From: Anaerolineales bacterium
Lineage (GTDB): Bacteria > Chloroflexota > Anaerolineae > Anaerolineales > Villigracilaceae
Reading direction: 5' to 3'
DNA: 64,000 bases
NCBI GenBank assembly: GCA_026928255.1
Contig: JAIXKJ010000001.1
Coordinates: 434,001 to 498,000 of the forward strand
Part shown: one piece after another, positions 53,448 to 61,826 of the stretch
Layout: each line of letters starts with the position of its first letter
Numbering within the stretch: position 1 is the first letter of the stretch
Position numbers and translations under genes: made by a program
Notes under the pieces: model-generated
The model's input: the letters and a program-made list of their open reading frames with translations, nothing else
What the model was told of the DNA's origin: nothing
Databases searched by the model: none

Positions 53448-54485
53448 GTGAGCCTCTATTCTGAAATCAACGAACAGCCGCAGCGAATAAAAGCGCTGCT
53501 GACCTCGCAGAGAAAAACCGTCGAACGAGTCGCCGCCGAAATTCGGAAGAGCGGCGTTCAATCCGTTTTTCTCGCCGCGCGCGGCACGTCGGATAACGCG
53601 GGACGATACGCGCAATACCTTTGGGGCGCGCGCAACGGGTTGCCGCTCGCGCTTGCCGCGCCTTCGCTTTTCACTTATTACAAACAGCCGCCCAACGTGA
53701 AGAACGCGCTAGTCGTCGGCATTTCGCAATCGGGAAAATCGCCGGACATTGTCAGCGTGTTGGAAGAATGCCGCCGACAGGGCAATTTGACCTTGGCCGT
53801 TACCAACGAACCGAACTCGCCGCTCGCTCAAACCTCCGATTTTGTGCTGGACATTCAAGCGGGCGCGGAGAAAGCCGTCGCCGCCACAAAAACGTACACG
53901 ACGGAATTAATGGCGGTTGCCATGCTCTCCGCCGCGTTGAGCGAAAATAAAAAAATGTGGCAAGACTTGGCGAAACTTCCAAAGTGGATGAGCGAAGCGC
54001 TGACGCTGGACGACTTCATCGCGCAAGCCGCGCAACGCTATCGTTATATGGATCGCGCTGTCGTCTTAGGGCGCGGGTTTAATTACTGCTCCGCGTTTGA
54101 GTGGGCGTTGAAATTAAAAGAATTGACTTACGTTTACGCAGAACCGTATTCCGCCGCTGACTTCGCGCACGGACCGATTGCCATGTTAGACAGCGGCTCG
54201 CCCGTCTTTGCCTTTGCGCCGAAAGGAAAAGTCTTCGATTCAATGTTGGAAATGTTGCGGCGTTTGCGCGAACAAATTTCGGCGGAATTAATCGTAATCT
54301 CAAACGACAAACGCGCTTTATCGCTGGCGCAGACGCCGTTGAAAATTCCCGTGGACGCGCCCGAATGGCTTTCCCCGCTAATTGGCATTTTGCCCGCGCA
54401 ACTCTTCGCCTATCACCTGACGCGCGCCAAAGGCTACGACACCGAACAGCCGCGCAGCATCCGAAAAGTAACCGAAACCAAATAG
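53448..54485 (+). CDS. SIS-domain amino-sugar phosphate isomerase/deaminase-like (GlmS C-terminal type)
   Basis: 345 residues. Two SIS domains as in the isomerase half of GlmS/AgaS/FrlB proteins: VFLAARGTSDNAGRYAQYLW and VVGISQSGKSPDIVSVLEEC in the first, VVLGRGFNYCSAFEWALKLK and SAADFAHGPIAMLDSG in the second. No glutaminase domain, so it acts on a sugar phosphate without glutamine, for example as an amino-sugar-phosphate deaminase or deglycase. It starts at a GTG 3 bases after the permease stop. Last gene of the cluster before the terminator. Confidence 0.9.
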   Translation: MSLYSEINEQPQRIKALLTSQRKTVERVAAEIRKSGVQSVFLAARGTSDNAGRYAQYLWGARNGLPLALAAPSLFTYYKQPPNVKNALVVGISQSGKSPDIVSVLEECRRQGNLTLAVTNEPNSPLAQTSDFVLDIQAGAEKAVAATKTYTTELMAVAMLSAALSENKKMWQDLAKLPKWMSEALTLDDFIAQAAQRYRYMDRAVVLGRGFNYCSAFEWALKLKELTYVYAEPYSAADFAHGPIAMLDSGSPVFAFAPKGKVFDSMLEMLRRLREQISAELIVISNDKRALSLAQTPLKIPVDAPEWLSPLIGILPAQLFAYHLTRAKGYDTEQPRSIRKVTETK

Positions 54486-54510
54486 AGCGGAATTTCCGCT
54501 CTATTCTTTT
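54481..54510 (+). terminator. Terminator of the amino-sugar operon
   Basis: Perfect 12-base arms AATAGAGCGGAA (54481-54492) and TTCCGCTCTATT (54494-54505) followed by CTTTT. It overlaps the stop codon of the SIS gene. Confidence 0.88.
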
Positions 54511-54580
54511 CCTATCTTAAAGAATCTTCTCTGACAGCGGAAATAAGCGATAATGCAAAAAAAGATGGAGGCTGCGCCCG

Positions 54581-55549
54581 ATGCGTATCTGCTTGTTGAC
54601 CGATGAAGAAAGTTCGGAGTTCGACCCGTCCCCCTATTTGAAAGGCTACGATTGGGAGATGATTACCATGCAGTCTCCGCCTTTTGAGCAAATTCAAAAA
54701 TTGGCTCAAAGCGGCAAGCATGATGTTTATTTGAACATCTGCGAAGGCTACGAATTTGAAGACGAAGAAGATGAGGAACAAGGCTACAACGCGATTGAAG
54801 TTGTCGAGGCTTTGGAACAATTTCGTTTGGCGTTCACCGGCGCGGATTCAAAATGCTTTGACCCGACCCGCGAAGAAATGCAATCCGCCGCCGACGCAAA
54901 CGGAATCGGATTTGCAAAAGGCTATCGCGTCCACAACGTCGAAGAGGCGGAGCGGCTGGCGAAAAATCTGCGTTACCCGATTATGGTCAAACATCCGCAA
55001 AGTTACGGCAGTCGCGGCATGTTCAAAGAATCTCGAACCGAAACGCTGGAACAGACCTTAACGCAAGTAAAAAGAATTTGCGAAGAATTTGGCGCGGCGC
55101 GAATGGAAGAGTTCATCGTCGGCAAAGAATTTAACGTGTTGATTGCCGACAATCCCGACGACTTGACGGACCCGTTTGTTTATCCGCCCGCCGAGTTGAT
55201 CTTCCCTTCGGGCGAAGAATTTTGGCACACAGGCATAAAGTGGGATTACGCGATTCCCTTTGATTTCAAAGAAGTCGTCGAACCCGGCTTGCGGCGCAGA
55301 CTTCAAGAGATGGGCAAGGGCATGTTTCAAGCGCTAGGCGTCAGCGGCTATGGACGTTGCGACATTCGCATGAACGACAAAGGCGAGTTGTTTATTTTGG
55401 AAATCAACCCGAACCCGGCCATTATGCTTCCGCCTGAGGAATACGGTCCTGCGGATTATATGATTTTGTACGACGAAGGCGGCTATCGCGGATTCTTCGA
55501 CCGAATTTTCGCTTCCGCATTTTTGCGTCGAAAGATGCGGGCGGAATAA
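54581..55549 (+). CDS. D-alanine-D-alanine-ligase-like ATP-grasp protein
   Basis: 322 residues. ATP-grasp fold: YPIMVKHPQSYGSRGM is the ATP-binding loop, RMEEFIVGKEFNVLI the adenine-contacting strand, and GYGRCDIRMNDKGELFILEINPNPA the magnesium-binding end. Similar to Ddl and related ligases, but the N-terminal part is acidic (YEFEDEEDEEQGYNAIE) and unlike Ddl. The amino acid or peptide substrate is unknown. GGAGG precedes the ATG. Stands alone between the SIS-gene terminator and the phosphate transport pair. Confidence 0.88.
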   Translation: MRICLLTDEESSEFDPSPYLKGYDWEMITMQSPPFEQIQKLAQSGKHDVYLNICEGYEFEDEEDEEQGYNAIEVVEALEQFRLAFTGADSKCFDPTREEMQSAADANGIGFAKGYRVHNVEEAERLAKNLRYPIMVKHPQSYGSRGMFKESRTETLEQTLTQVKRICEEFGAARMEEFIVGKEFNVLIADNPDDLTDPFVYPPAELIFPSGEEFWHTGIKWDYAIPFDFKEVVEPGLRRRLQEMGKGMFQALGVSGYGRCDIRMNDKGELFILEINPNPAIMLPPEEYGPADYMILYDEGGYRGFFDRIFASAFLRRKMRAE

Positions 55550-55602
55550 AATAAATTGCGCGGCGGCTTAAGGTACAATCCTTTGAGTTAAAGGAATTGC
55601 CA

Positions 55603-56223
55603 ATGCGTAGTTTTTTCAAGAAAAAACCCAATATTTTTATTACCTTAATGCACGATCAAGCAACGTTGACTCTCGAAGGCATGGAAGCGTTGGTTCGTTA
55701 CATGACCGAGAGCAACCCCGCCGACGCCGCTTTGCTTGCAAAAAGAGAAGAAGAAGCCGACGAAGTTCGCCGCATTTTTATTGACGAGTTGAACCGCACC
55801 TTCATCACGCCTTTTGACCGCGAAGATTTATTCGCGCTTTCGCGCACCATTGACGACGTTCTCGATTACGCTTACTCCACCGTCAGCGAGATGGATATTT
55901 TGAAAGTCGAGCCGACTTCTTACATGAGAAGGATGGCGTCGCTTTTGCGCGACGCGGCGCACGAATTGTTGATGGCGGTAGATCGCTTGGAAAATAATCC
56001 GCGCGTTTCGACGGAACACGCGCAACGCGCCAAAGCGTTGGAAAACCGCGTGGAAGGCGTGTACCGCGAAGCGATTGCGGATTTATTCAGCGACGTGGAA
56101 GATATTCAGCACGTCATCGCCATGTTGAAAATGCGCGAGGTCTATCGTCATTTAAGCAACGCCGCCGACCGAGGCGACGAAGCCGCGAACGTCATCGCCG
56201 ACATTGTCGTCAAAATTACTTAA
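55603..56223 (+). CDS. DUF47/PhoU-like protein, Pit accessory
   Basis: 206 residues, all helical, PhoU-like (DUF47). RTFITPFDREDLFALSRTID is the family signature, and acidic helices with EEEADEVRR are metal-cluster candidates. Such genes regularly precede PiT phosphate transporters and modulate them. Start at ATG 55603 after AAAGGAA. The transporter gene begins 2 bases after the stop, so they are coupled. Confidence 0.93.
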   Translation: MRSFFKKKPNIFITLMHDQATLTLEGMEALVRYMTESNPADAALLAKREEEADEVRRIFIDELNRTFITPFDREDLFALSRTIDDVLDYAYSTVSEMDILKVEPTSYMRRMASLLRDAAHELLMAVDRLENNPRVSTEHAQRAKALENRVEGVYREAIADLFSDVEDIQHVIAMLKMREVYRHLSNAADRGDEAANVIADIVVKIT

Positions 56224-56225
56224 CT

Positions 56226-57209
56226 ATGAACTTCATTCTCATTGCCGTCGTCGTGTTGGCGCTTTCTTTTGGATTCTTGAACGGGGCGCACACGTCGCGG
56301 AATATGGTCTCCACGATTATTTCGTCGCGCGCGTTTTCGCCGTCGGTGGCGTTGGGCGTTACCGCGCTGTCGGAGTTTGTCGGTCCCTTTATTTTTGGCG
56401 CGGCGGTCGCCGAAACCATCGGGCGCGACATTGTGATTTCCAGCGCCGTCAACGACCGAGTCATGTTGGCGGCGTTAGCCAGCGCCGTAACTTGGAATAT
56501 CGTTACTTGGTTCTTTCATCTGCCTAGCACGTCTTCGCACGCGCTGTTAGGCGGTTTGCTCGGCGCGGCGCTGATGCGTTCGGGCGCGGCGGCGATTCAA
56601 GCGGCGGGGTTGATTAAGACGCTGCTCTTCCTCTTTATTTCCCCTATCATTGGAATGCTTTTCGGTTTCGTCATCTTTCGCTTAATCGTCGAGTTAAGTC
56701 GCAAAGCGACGCCGCGCATTAACACTTTTTTCAAAAAAGCGCAGTTGATTACAACCATCGCGTTGGGGCTAAGTCACGGCACAAACGACGGACAAAAAAG
56801 CATGGGGATTATCGTTCTAGCGTTGATGGCGAGCGGCTACCTTTCGTCGTTCGTCATTCCGCTTTGGGTGATTATTCTATGCGCGGCGGCGTTTGCCTTA
56901 GGCACGCTGGTCGGCGGCTGGAAGTTGATTCACACCGTCGGCGGAATTTTGTTTTATAAGATTCGCCCGATAGACGGCTTTGCGACTCAGTTGGCTTCGT
57001 CTATTGTTATTCTTGGCTCGTCGCTTCTCGGCGGTCCCGTCAGCGCGACGCAAGTCATTAACACGTCTATTATGGGCGTCGGCATGGCGGAACGAGTCAG
57101 CAAAGTGCGCTGGCATGTGGCGCAGGATATTATCGCGGCGTGGTTGCTGACGATACCCGCCACGTCCGCGTTGGCGGCGGCGCTTTATTGGCTGATTGCG
57201 CGGCTGTAA
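56226..57209 (+). CDS. Inorganic phosphate transporter, PiT family
   Basis: 327 residues, about ten helices. PiT proteins have two inverted signature repeats. The second is standard (ALGLSHGTNDGQKSMGIIVL). The first is altered: SFGFLNGAHTSRNMVSTIIS, with H where the usual GANDxxN has N-D. Transport of phosphate with Na or H, or of metal-phosphate, is expected from the family and from the coupled DUF47 gene, but the altered first signature leaves ion coupling open. Confidence 0.9.
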   Translation: MNFILIAVVVLALSFGFLNGAHTSRNMVSTIISSRAFSPSVALGVTALSEFVGPFIFGAAVAETIGRDIVISSAVNDRVMLAALASAVTWNIVTWFFHLPSTSSHALLGGLLGAALMRSGAAAIQAAGLIKTLLFLFISPIIGMLFGFVIFRLIVELSRKATPRINTFFKKAQLITTIALGLSHGTNDGQKSMGIIVLALMASGYLSSFVIPLWVIILCAAAFALGTLVGGWKLIHTVGGILFYKIRPIDGFATQLASSIVILGSSLLGGPVSATQVINTSIMGVGMAERVSKVRWHVAQDIIAAWLLTIPATSALAAALYWLIARL

Positions 57210-57215
57210 ATTTTC

Positions 57216-57974
57216 TTAACGCGAACAAACTTGATCGGTCATTTGTTGCGAAGCGTGGGGAAAATAAGTCGCAAAAAAATGAAAATAAGAATCCTTTTTG
57301 ATTCCCTTTACATCCGCGCTGAGGGTGATGGACGCGCTCGCTGTGTCCGCTTTGAATTTTCCTTGTCGCAAAATTGAAAAACTTTGATCCGCCGCCGCTT
57401 CCCACAAGCGGACTTTGTCTTGAAATAAAGTTTGCAGAGCGCCTTGTTCTTCTTCGCCTTCTTTGAAATTTGCCGCTTGCAAAATATACTCGTACCCGTA
57501 ACCCGAATGAATCAACGGAATCGCCCCTCCCGTTTCGGGGTTGTTGTCAACATCTATGGCGACGCCCCAAGCGATTTCCGTCGCGCCGTAATCTAAAACG
57601 TCGCGGTTGATGACGAGTTGGTCGGGCAGCCAATTCATCGTCAAGGTAACAAAAAGTTTTCCGCCGCTCATTTTGGTTTCGGCGCTGAGGATGTCAATTT
57701 GACCGGGCAGCGATCCGTTAGGCGGACTAATAACCGTCTCGCCAAGTTGACAAGTCGGCGGCGGCGTTTCCTCGACGAATGGAGTCGGCGTCGCCGAAGC
57801 GCCGACATTAAGCGGAAACGTCGGTGCGGGAGTTTTCGTCTTTGGCGGGCGAGTCGGCATTTGCGGCGCGGGCGTGAAACTCGGCAACGGCGTCGGCGGC
57901 GGAGGCGCGAAGACGCGACAGCCCGTCAACATAAAACTTAATAATCCAATCCATAAAAAAAATTTATAAGTCAT
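57216..57974 (-). CDS. Lipoprotein of unknown function
   Basis: 252 residues. Signal peptide with lipobox FMLTGCRV, a Pro/Thr-rich linker (about 22-70), then a beta-rich domain (about 80-252) with GKLFVTLTMNWLPDQLVINR, EIAWGVAIDVDNNPETGG and SASITLSADVKGIKK. It may bind metal or sugar at the cell surface, which is only inference. The linker composition matches the NBR1-domain protein and the protein at 30989, so it is a house style for surface proteins of this organism. Convergent with the PiT gene. Confidence 0.8.
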   Translation of the reverse strand: MTYKFFLWIGLLSFMLTGCRVFAPPPPTPLPSFTPAPQMPTRPPKTKTPAPTFPLNVGASATPTPFVEETPPPTCQLGETVISPPNGSLPGQIDILSAETKMSGGKLFVTLTMNWLPDQLVINRDVLDYGATEIAWGVAIDVDNNPETGGAIPLIHSGYGYEYILQAANFKEGEEEQGALQTLFQDKVRLWEAAADQSFSILRQGKFKADTASASITLSADVKGIKKDSYFHFFATYFPHASQQMTDQVCSR

Positions 57975-58009
57975 TCACAATGTCCATTTTTCTAATTTTA
58001 TCTGAAAGA

Positions 58010-58158
58010 TTGCGTAAATGCTCTGTTGTAATGACTGCAAAAAAACATATTTTTGTCGTTGCGAGCCGCTGAAAGCGGCGAAGCAATCTCTACGATTTGC
58101 AAAAAGACTGCTTCGCTTCGCTCGCAGCGACAGTGTTCGCAACAGAGCATTGCGTAAA
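58010..58158. mobile_element. MITE-like element with terminal inverted repeats and 9-base target duplication
   Basis: Element 58019-58149 (131 bases). Terminal inverted repeats are TGCTCTGTTG (58019-58028) and CAACAGAGCA (58140-58149). The direct repeat TTGCGTAAA occurs on both sides (58010-58018 and 58150-58158). The interior is an imperfect foldback: GTCGTTGCGAG and GCGAAGCAATC on the left, with related GACTGCTTCGCTTCGCTCGC and GCGACA on the right. No coding capacity, so it depends on a transposase elsewhere. It lies in the 304-base gap 57975-58278 before metE. Confidence 0.85.
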
Positions 58159-58247
58159 TAATATTTAATAAAAATATAATAAATATTATGATAAGATTGC
58201 CTTCGTGCAATTTACGCTCTCTTAATAAAATCGCCAAAATTTTGGCG
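58158..58247. promoter_or_regulatory. AT-rich palindromes upstream of metE
   Basis: ATAATATTTA (58158-58167) with TAAATATTAT (58180-58189), and the perfect 16-base palindrome CGCCAAAATTTTGGCG (58232-58247), 31 bases before the metE ATG. They are candidate binding sites for a regulator of methionine synthesis. I see no SAM or cobalamin riboswitch signature here. Confidence 0.45.
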
Positions 58248-58278
58248 CAAACAATATGAAAAAAGAGGATTGCAAAAG

Positions 58279-60567
58279 ATGACAGATATTGCAAGTTTAG
58301 GTTATCCGCGCTTGGGGGCGCGGCGCGAACTGAAACGCGCGTTAGAAAGTTATTGGTCGGGCAAAAGCGGCGCGGACGAATTGCTGGCAACCGCCAAAGA
58401 TCTGCGCTTGGCGCATTGGAAAGTTCAACAAGCGGCGGGCATTGACGTGATTCCCTCGAACGATTTTTCGCTTTACGATCACGTTCTCGACGCTGCCCGC
58501 ATGGTCGGCGCGATTCCTCAGCGTTACGCTTCGCTGAAAAACGCATCCGACCTCGACCTTTATTTCGCAATGGCGCGCGGAACGCAGCGCGACGGCCAAA
58601 CGTTTGCGGCGATGGAAATGACCAAATGGTTTGACACGAACTACCATTACATCGTCCCTGAAATTGAGAACGCTCAAAAATTTCAATTAAATTCCACAAA
58701 AATTATTGACGAATTTATCGAAGCCAAAGAAGCGGGAATTCGCACGCGCCCCGTTTTGCTTGGACCCGTTTCCTTTTTGCTGTTAAGCAAGCCCGTCTCT
58801 GCCGACGGCGTTCCGCTGCAAGAGTTGCCCAACTTGCTTCCCGTTTACGCGGAGGTGTTGGAAAAACTCGCGCAGGCTGGCGCCGATTGGGTTCAGATAG
58901 ACGAGCCTTGTCTTGTCCTCGACCTTGATCAAACGCAACAAGCCGCCTATCAAGAAGCCTACGCTCGATTGAGCGCCACGAAGCGTCCGCGTTTGATGTT
59001 GACGTCCTATTTTGCGGGCTTGGCTGAAAATCTTAATTTGGCGGCGAATTTACCCGTTGACGGCTTGCACGTGGATTTAGTCCGCGCGCCGCAACAATTG
59101 GATGACGTCCTCGCGCAATTGCCTGCCGAAAAAATTCTTTCGCTCGGCGTAGTGGACGGGCGCAACGTCTGGCGCGCCGACCTCGACGCGGCGCTCGCAA
59201 AAGTTCAAAAAGCGCTTTCAGCCTTAGGCGCGGAGCGCGCGCAAATCGCGCCGAGTTGCTCGCTCATGTTCAGCCCGCACGACGTTGAGTTAGAGACGGA
59301 ACTGGATTCCGACTTGCGCTCGTGGTTGTCTTTTGCGCGCCAAAAATTAGACGAGTTGAATCTGCTTAAACGCGCCGCGCAGGACGGCGTGAATTCAGTC
59401 GCCGAAGAATTTTCCGCGAATCGCAAAGCGCTCGAAAGCCGACGCAATTCGCCGCGCGTCCACAACCCCGAAACGCGTCAACGCCTCGACGCGGCGGACG
59501 ACTCGATGTTGCATCGTCAGCACGATTATCAGACGCGCAAAGCGGCGCAAGCGCAAAAACTGTCCCTGCCGCCGTTGCCGACGACGACCATCGGCTCTTT
59601 CCCGCAAACGCCCGAAGTCCGCGCGAAACGCGCCGCGAGAAAAAAAGGCGAGTTGACGCAGGAGCAATACGACGAATTTTTGAAGTCGGAAATTACGCGC
59701 ACGATTCAAGAGCAAGAAAAAATGGGCTTGGACGTGTTAGTGCATGGCGAGTTTGAACGCTCGGACATGGTGGAGTATTTTGGCGAAAAATTGACGGGCA
59801 TCGCCTTCACGCAAAACGGCTGGGTGCAAAGTTACGGATCGCGCGCCGTGCGTCCGCCGATTATTTTTGGCGACGTAACGCGCCCCGAAGCGATGACTGT
59901 GCGTTGGTCGGCGTACGCGCAATCGCTGACGAAGAAAGCCGTCAAAGGAATGTTGACGGGACCCGTTACTATTTTGGAATGGTCTTTCGTCCGCGACGAT
60001 CAGCCGCGCTCCGAAACCTGCCGTCAACTGGCGCTGGCAATCCGCGATGAAGTAATTGATCTCGAAAGCGCGGGCATCGGCGTTATTCAAATAGACGAAC
60101 CCGCTTTCCGCGAAGGGTTGCCGCTGCAAAAAGCGCGACAAGCCGACTACCTTAAATGGGCGATTGAATGCTTCCAATTGGCGTCGAGCGGCGTGAAGGA
60201 CGAAACCCAAATTCACACGCACATGTGCTACGCCGAGTTTGATCAAATCATGGATGCCATCGAACGCATGGACGCTGACGTGATTTCCATCGAAGCTTCG
60301 CGCTCGAAGATGACGTTATTAGACGCCTTCAAACAACGCCAATATTCGCGCGACATCGGGCCGGGTGTGTACGACATCCACTCGCCGAACATCCCCGCGC
60401 AAGACGAAATGGAAACGCTGATCGAAAACGCCAAACAGGTCGTGCCAATCGAGCGGCTGTGGGTCAACCCCGATTGCGGTTTGAAAACGCGAAAATGGGA
60501 CGAGGTCATCCCCGCGCTGACGCATATGGTCAACGCCGCGCAAGCCGCGCGCAAAAAGTTGAGATAA
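58279..60567 (+). CDS. metE: Cobalamin-independent methionine synthase
   Basis: 762 residues, normal MetE length. Transfers methyl from 5-methyltetrahydropteroyl-triglutamate to homocysteine. The N-terminal half starts with SLGYPRLGARRELKRALESY. The C-terminal catalytic half has TTTIGSFPQTPEVR, VIQIDEPAFREGLP and the zinc ligands in IHTHMCYAEFDQIM (His, Cys), SIEASRS (Glu) and WVNPDCGLKTRKW (Cys). All are intact. I use ATG 58279 with AGAGGA upstream. Preceded by palindromes and a MITE. Confidence 0.97.
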   Translation: MTDIASLGYPRLGARRELKRALESYWSGKSGADELLATAKDLRLAHWKVQQAAGIDVIPSNDFSLYDHVLDAARMVGAIPQRYASLKNASDLDLYFAMARGTQRDGQTFAAMEMTKWFDTNYHYIVPEIENAQKFQLNSTKIIDEFIEAKEAGIRTRPVLLGPVSFLLLSKPVSADGVPLQELPNLLPVYAEVLEKLAQAGADWVQIDEPCLVLDLDQTQQAAYQEAYARLSATKRPRLMLTSYFAGLAENLNLAANLPVDGLHVDLVRAPQQLDDVLAQLPAEKILSLGVVDGRNVWRADLDAALAKVQKALSALGAERAQIAPSCSLMFSPHDVELETELDSDLRSWLSFARQKLDELNLLKRAAQDGVNSVAEEFSANRKALESRRNSPRVHNPETRQRLDAADDSMLHRQHDYQTRKAAQAQKLSLPPLPTTTIGSFPQTPEVRAKRAARKKGELTQEQYDEFLKSEITRTIQEQEKMGLDVLVHGEFERSDMVEYFGEKLTGIAFTQNGWVQSYGSRAVRPPIIFGDVTRPEAMTVRWSAYAQSLTKKAVKGMLTGPVTILEWSFVRDDQPRSETCRQLALAIRDEVIDLESAGIGVIQIDEPAFREGLPLQKARQADYLKWAIECFQLASSGVKDETQIHTHMCYAEFDQIMDAIERMDADVISIEASRSKMTLLDAFKQRQYSRDIGPGVYDIHSPNIPAQDEMETLIENAKQVVPIERLWVNPDCGLKTRKWDEVIPALTHMVNAAQAARKKLR

Positions 60568-60627
60568 GAATTCTCGCGCAGGGCGCGTCTTTTCTTTGTA
60601 AGCAAGTTTACAGACGAGGAGAGAGAA

Positions 60628-61812
60628 ATGAAAACGTACAAATATTTGATTATCGGAAGCGGCATGACCGCCGACGCCGCCGTGCGCGGAATCCGCGAAG
60701 CGGACGCCGATGGCTCGATTGGCATCATCGGCGCGGAAACGGATTTGCCCTACGCTCGTCCGCCGCTTTCCAAAGGCTTGTGGAAAGGTCGTCCGCTGGA
60801 AAAGGTTTGGCGCGGAACGGATAAATTTAACAACGTCAGTTTTCATTTAGGGCGTAAGGCGACCGAACTCGACGTGCAAGCCAAGCGCGTGCGCGACGAT
60901 CAAGGCGCGGAATACGCTTACGAAAAATTACTGCTCGCCACCGGCGGAACGCCTAACCGTCTGCCCTTTGGCGGCGACGAAATTATTTACTACCGCACGC
61001 TGCAAGATTATCAGCGCCTGAAAAAACTGACCGAAACCAAGCAGCATTTTTTGGTCATCGGCGCGGGCTTCATCGGCTCGGAAATTGCCGCCGCGTTAAA
61101 CATGCAAGGCAAAAAAGTTACCATGCTCTTCCTTGATAACGCCATCGGCGAGCGTGTTTATCCGCCCGATTTGGCGCAATACATCAACGAGGTGTACAGC
61201 AAAAAAGGCGTGGAGTTGATCGGCGCGGACGGAATTACCGAACTGGAAAAAGTCGGCGATAAATTTAAGGTGAAAACGCGCGGCGGACATTCCTTTGAAG
61301 TGGACGGCGTCGTCGCCGGCTTGGGCGTTCGCCCCAATGTGGATTTGGCGAAGTCTGCGGGGTTGAAAGTCGAAAACGGCATCGTCGTTGACGACCATTT
61401 GCAAACCTCCGCGCCAGACGTGTACGCGGCGGGCGACGTCGCCATGTTCCCGCACGCGGCGCTGGGCAAGATGAAGCGCGTCGAGCATGAAGATAACGCG
61501 CTGCAAATGGGCAAACAAGCAGGGCGCAACATGGCGGGCGCAAACGAAGCCTACACTCACGCGCCGACCTTTTATTCCGACTTGTTTGAGTTGGGTTACG
61601 AAGCCGTCGGCGAGTTGAGCAGCGAAATGGAAATGGTCGCCGATTGGCAAGAGCCGTTCCAAAAAGGCGTGGTCTATTACCTCGACAACGGGCGCGTGCG
61701 CGGCGTGTTGCTCTGGAACGTCTGGCAGAAAACCGAAGCGGCGAGCGCTCTAATTGCGGAAAATAAAACCTACCAAGCCAACGAGTTGATTGGCAAAATC
61801 GCCGTCAACTAA
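60628..61812 (+). CDS. FAD/NAD(P)-dependent oxidoreductase (ferredoxin-reductase/AIF type)
   Basis: 394 residues. FAD-binding dinucleotide motif YLIIGSGMTADAAVRGIRE at the N-terminus, YARPPLSKGLWKG, the NAD(P)-binding motif VIGAGFIGSEIAAALNMQGK near residue 145, and the second FAD motif APDVYAAGDVAMFPHA near residue 265. This is the rubredoxin/ferredoxin reductase-like fold of class I pyridine nucleotide-disulfide enzymes without the redox CxxxxC. The electron partner is unknown. GAGGAG precedes the ATG. First gene of a same-strand run with the PEP-mutase-like, DsbA-like and CMD genes. Confidence 0.92.
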   Translation: MKTYKYLIIGSGMTADAAVRGIREADADGSIGIIGAETDLPYARPPLSKGLWKGRPLEKVWRGTDKFNNVSFHLGRKATELDVQAKRVRDDQGAEYAYEKLLLATGGTPNRLPFGGDEIIYYRTLQDYQRLKKLTETKQHFLVIGAGFIGSEIAAALNMQGKKVTMLFLDNAIGERVYPPDLAQYINEVYSKKGVELIGADGITELEKVGDKFKVKTRGGHSFEVDGVVAGLGVRPNVDLAKSAGLKVENGIVVDDHLQTSAPDVYAAGDVAMFPHAALGKMKRVEHEDNALQMGKQAGRNMAGANEAYTHAPTFYSDLFELGYEAVGELSSEMEMVADWQEPFQKGVVYYLDNGRVRGVLLWNVWQKTEAASALIAENKTYQANELIGKIAVN

Positions 61813-61826
61813 GCGGACATAAAACG

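Noticed and set aside
58160..58278. SAM or cobalamin riboswitch before metE
   Set aside because: The leader is short and AT-rich and lacks the conserved boxes of either riboswitch; only palindromes are seen.
57998..58699. 233-residue minus-strand frame over the MITE and metE start
   Set aside because: It crosses the MITE and the antisense of the MetE N-terminus; no family similarity.
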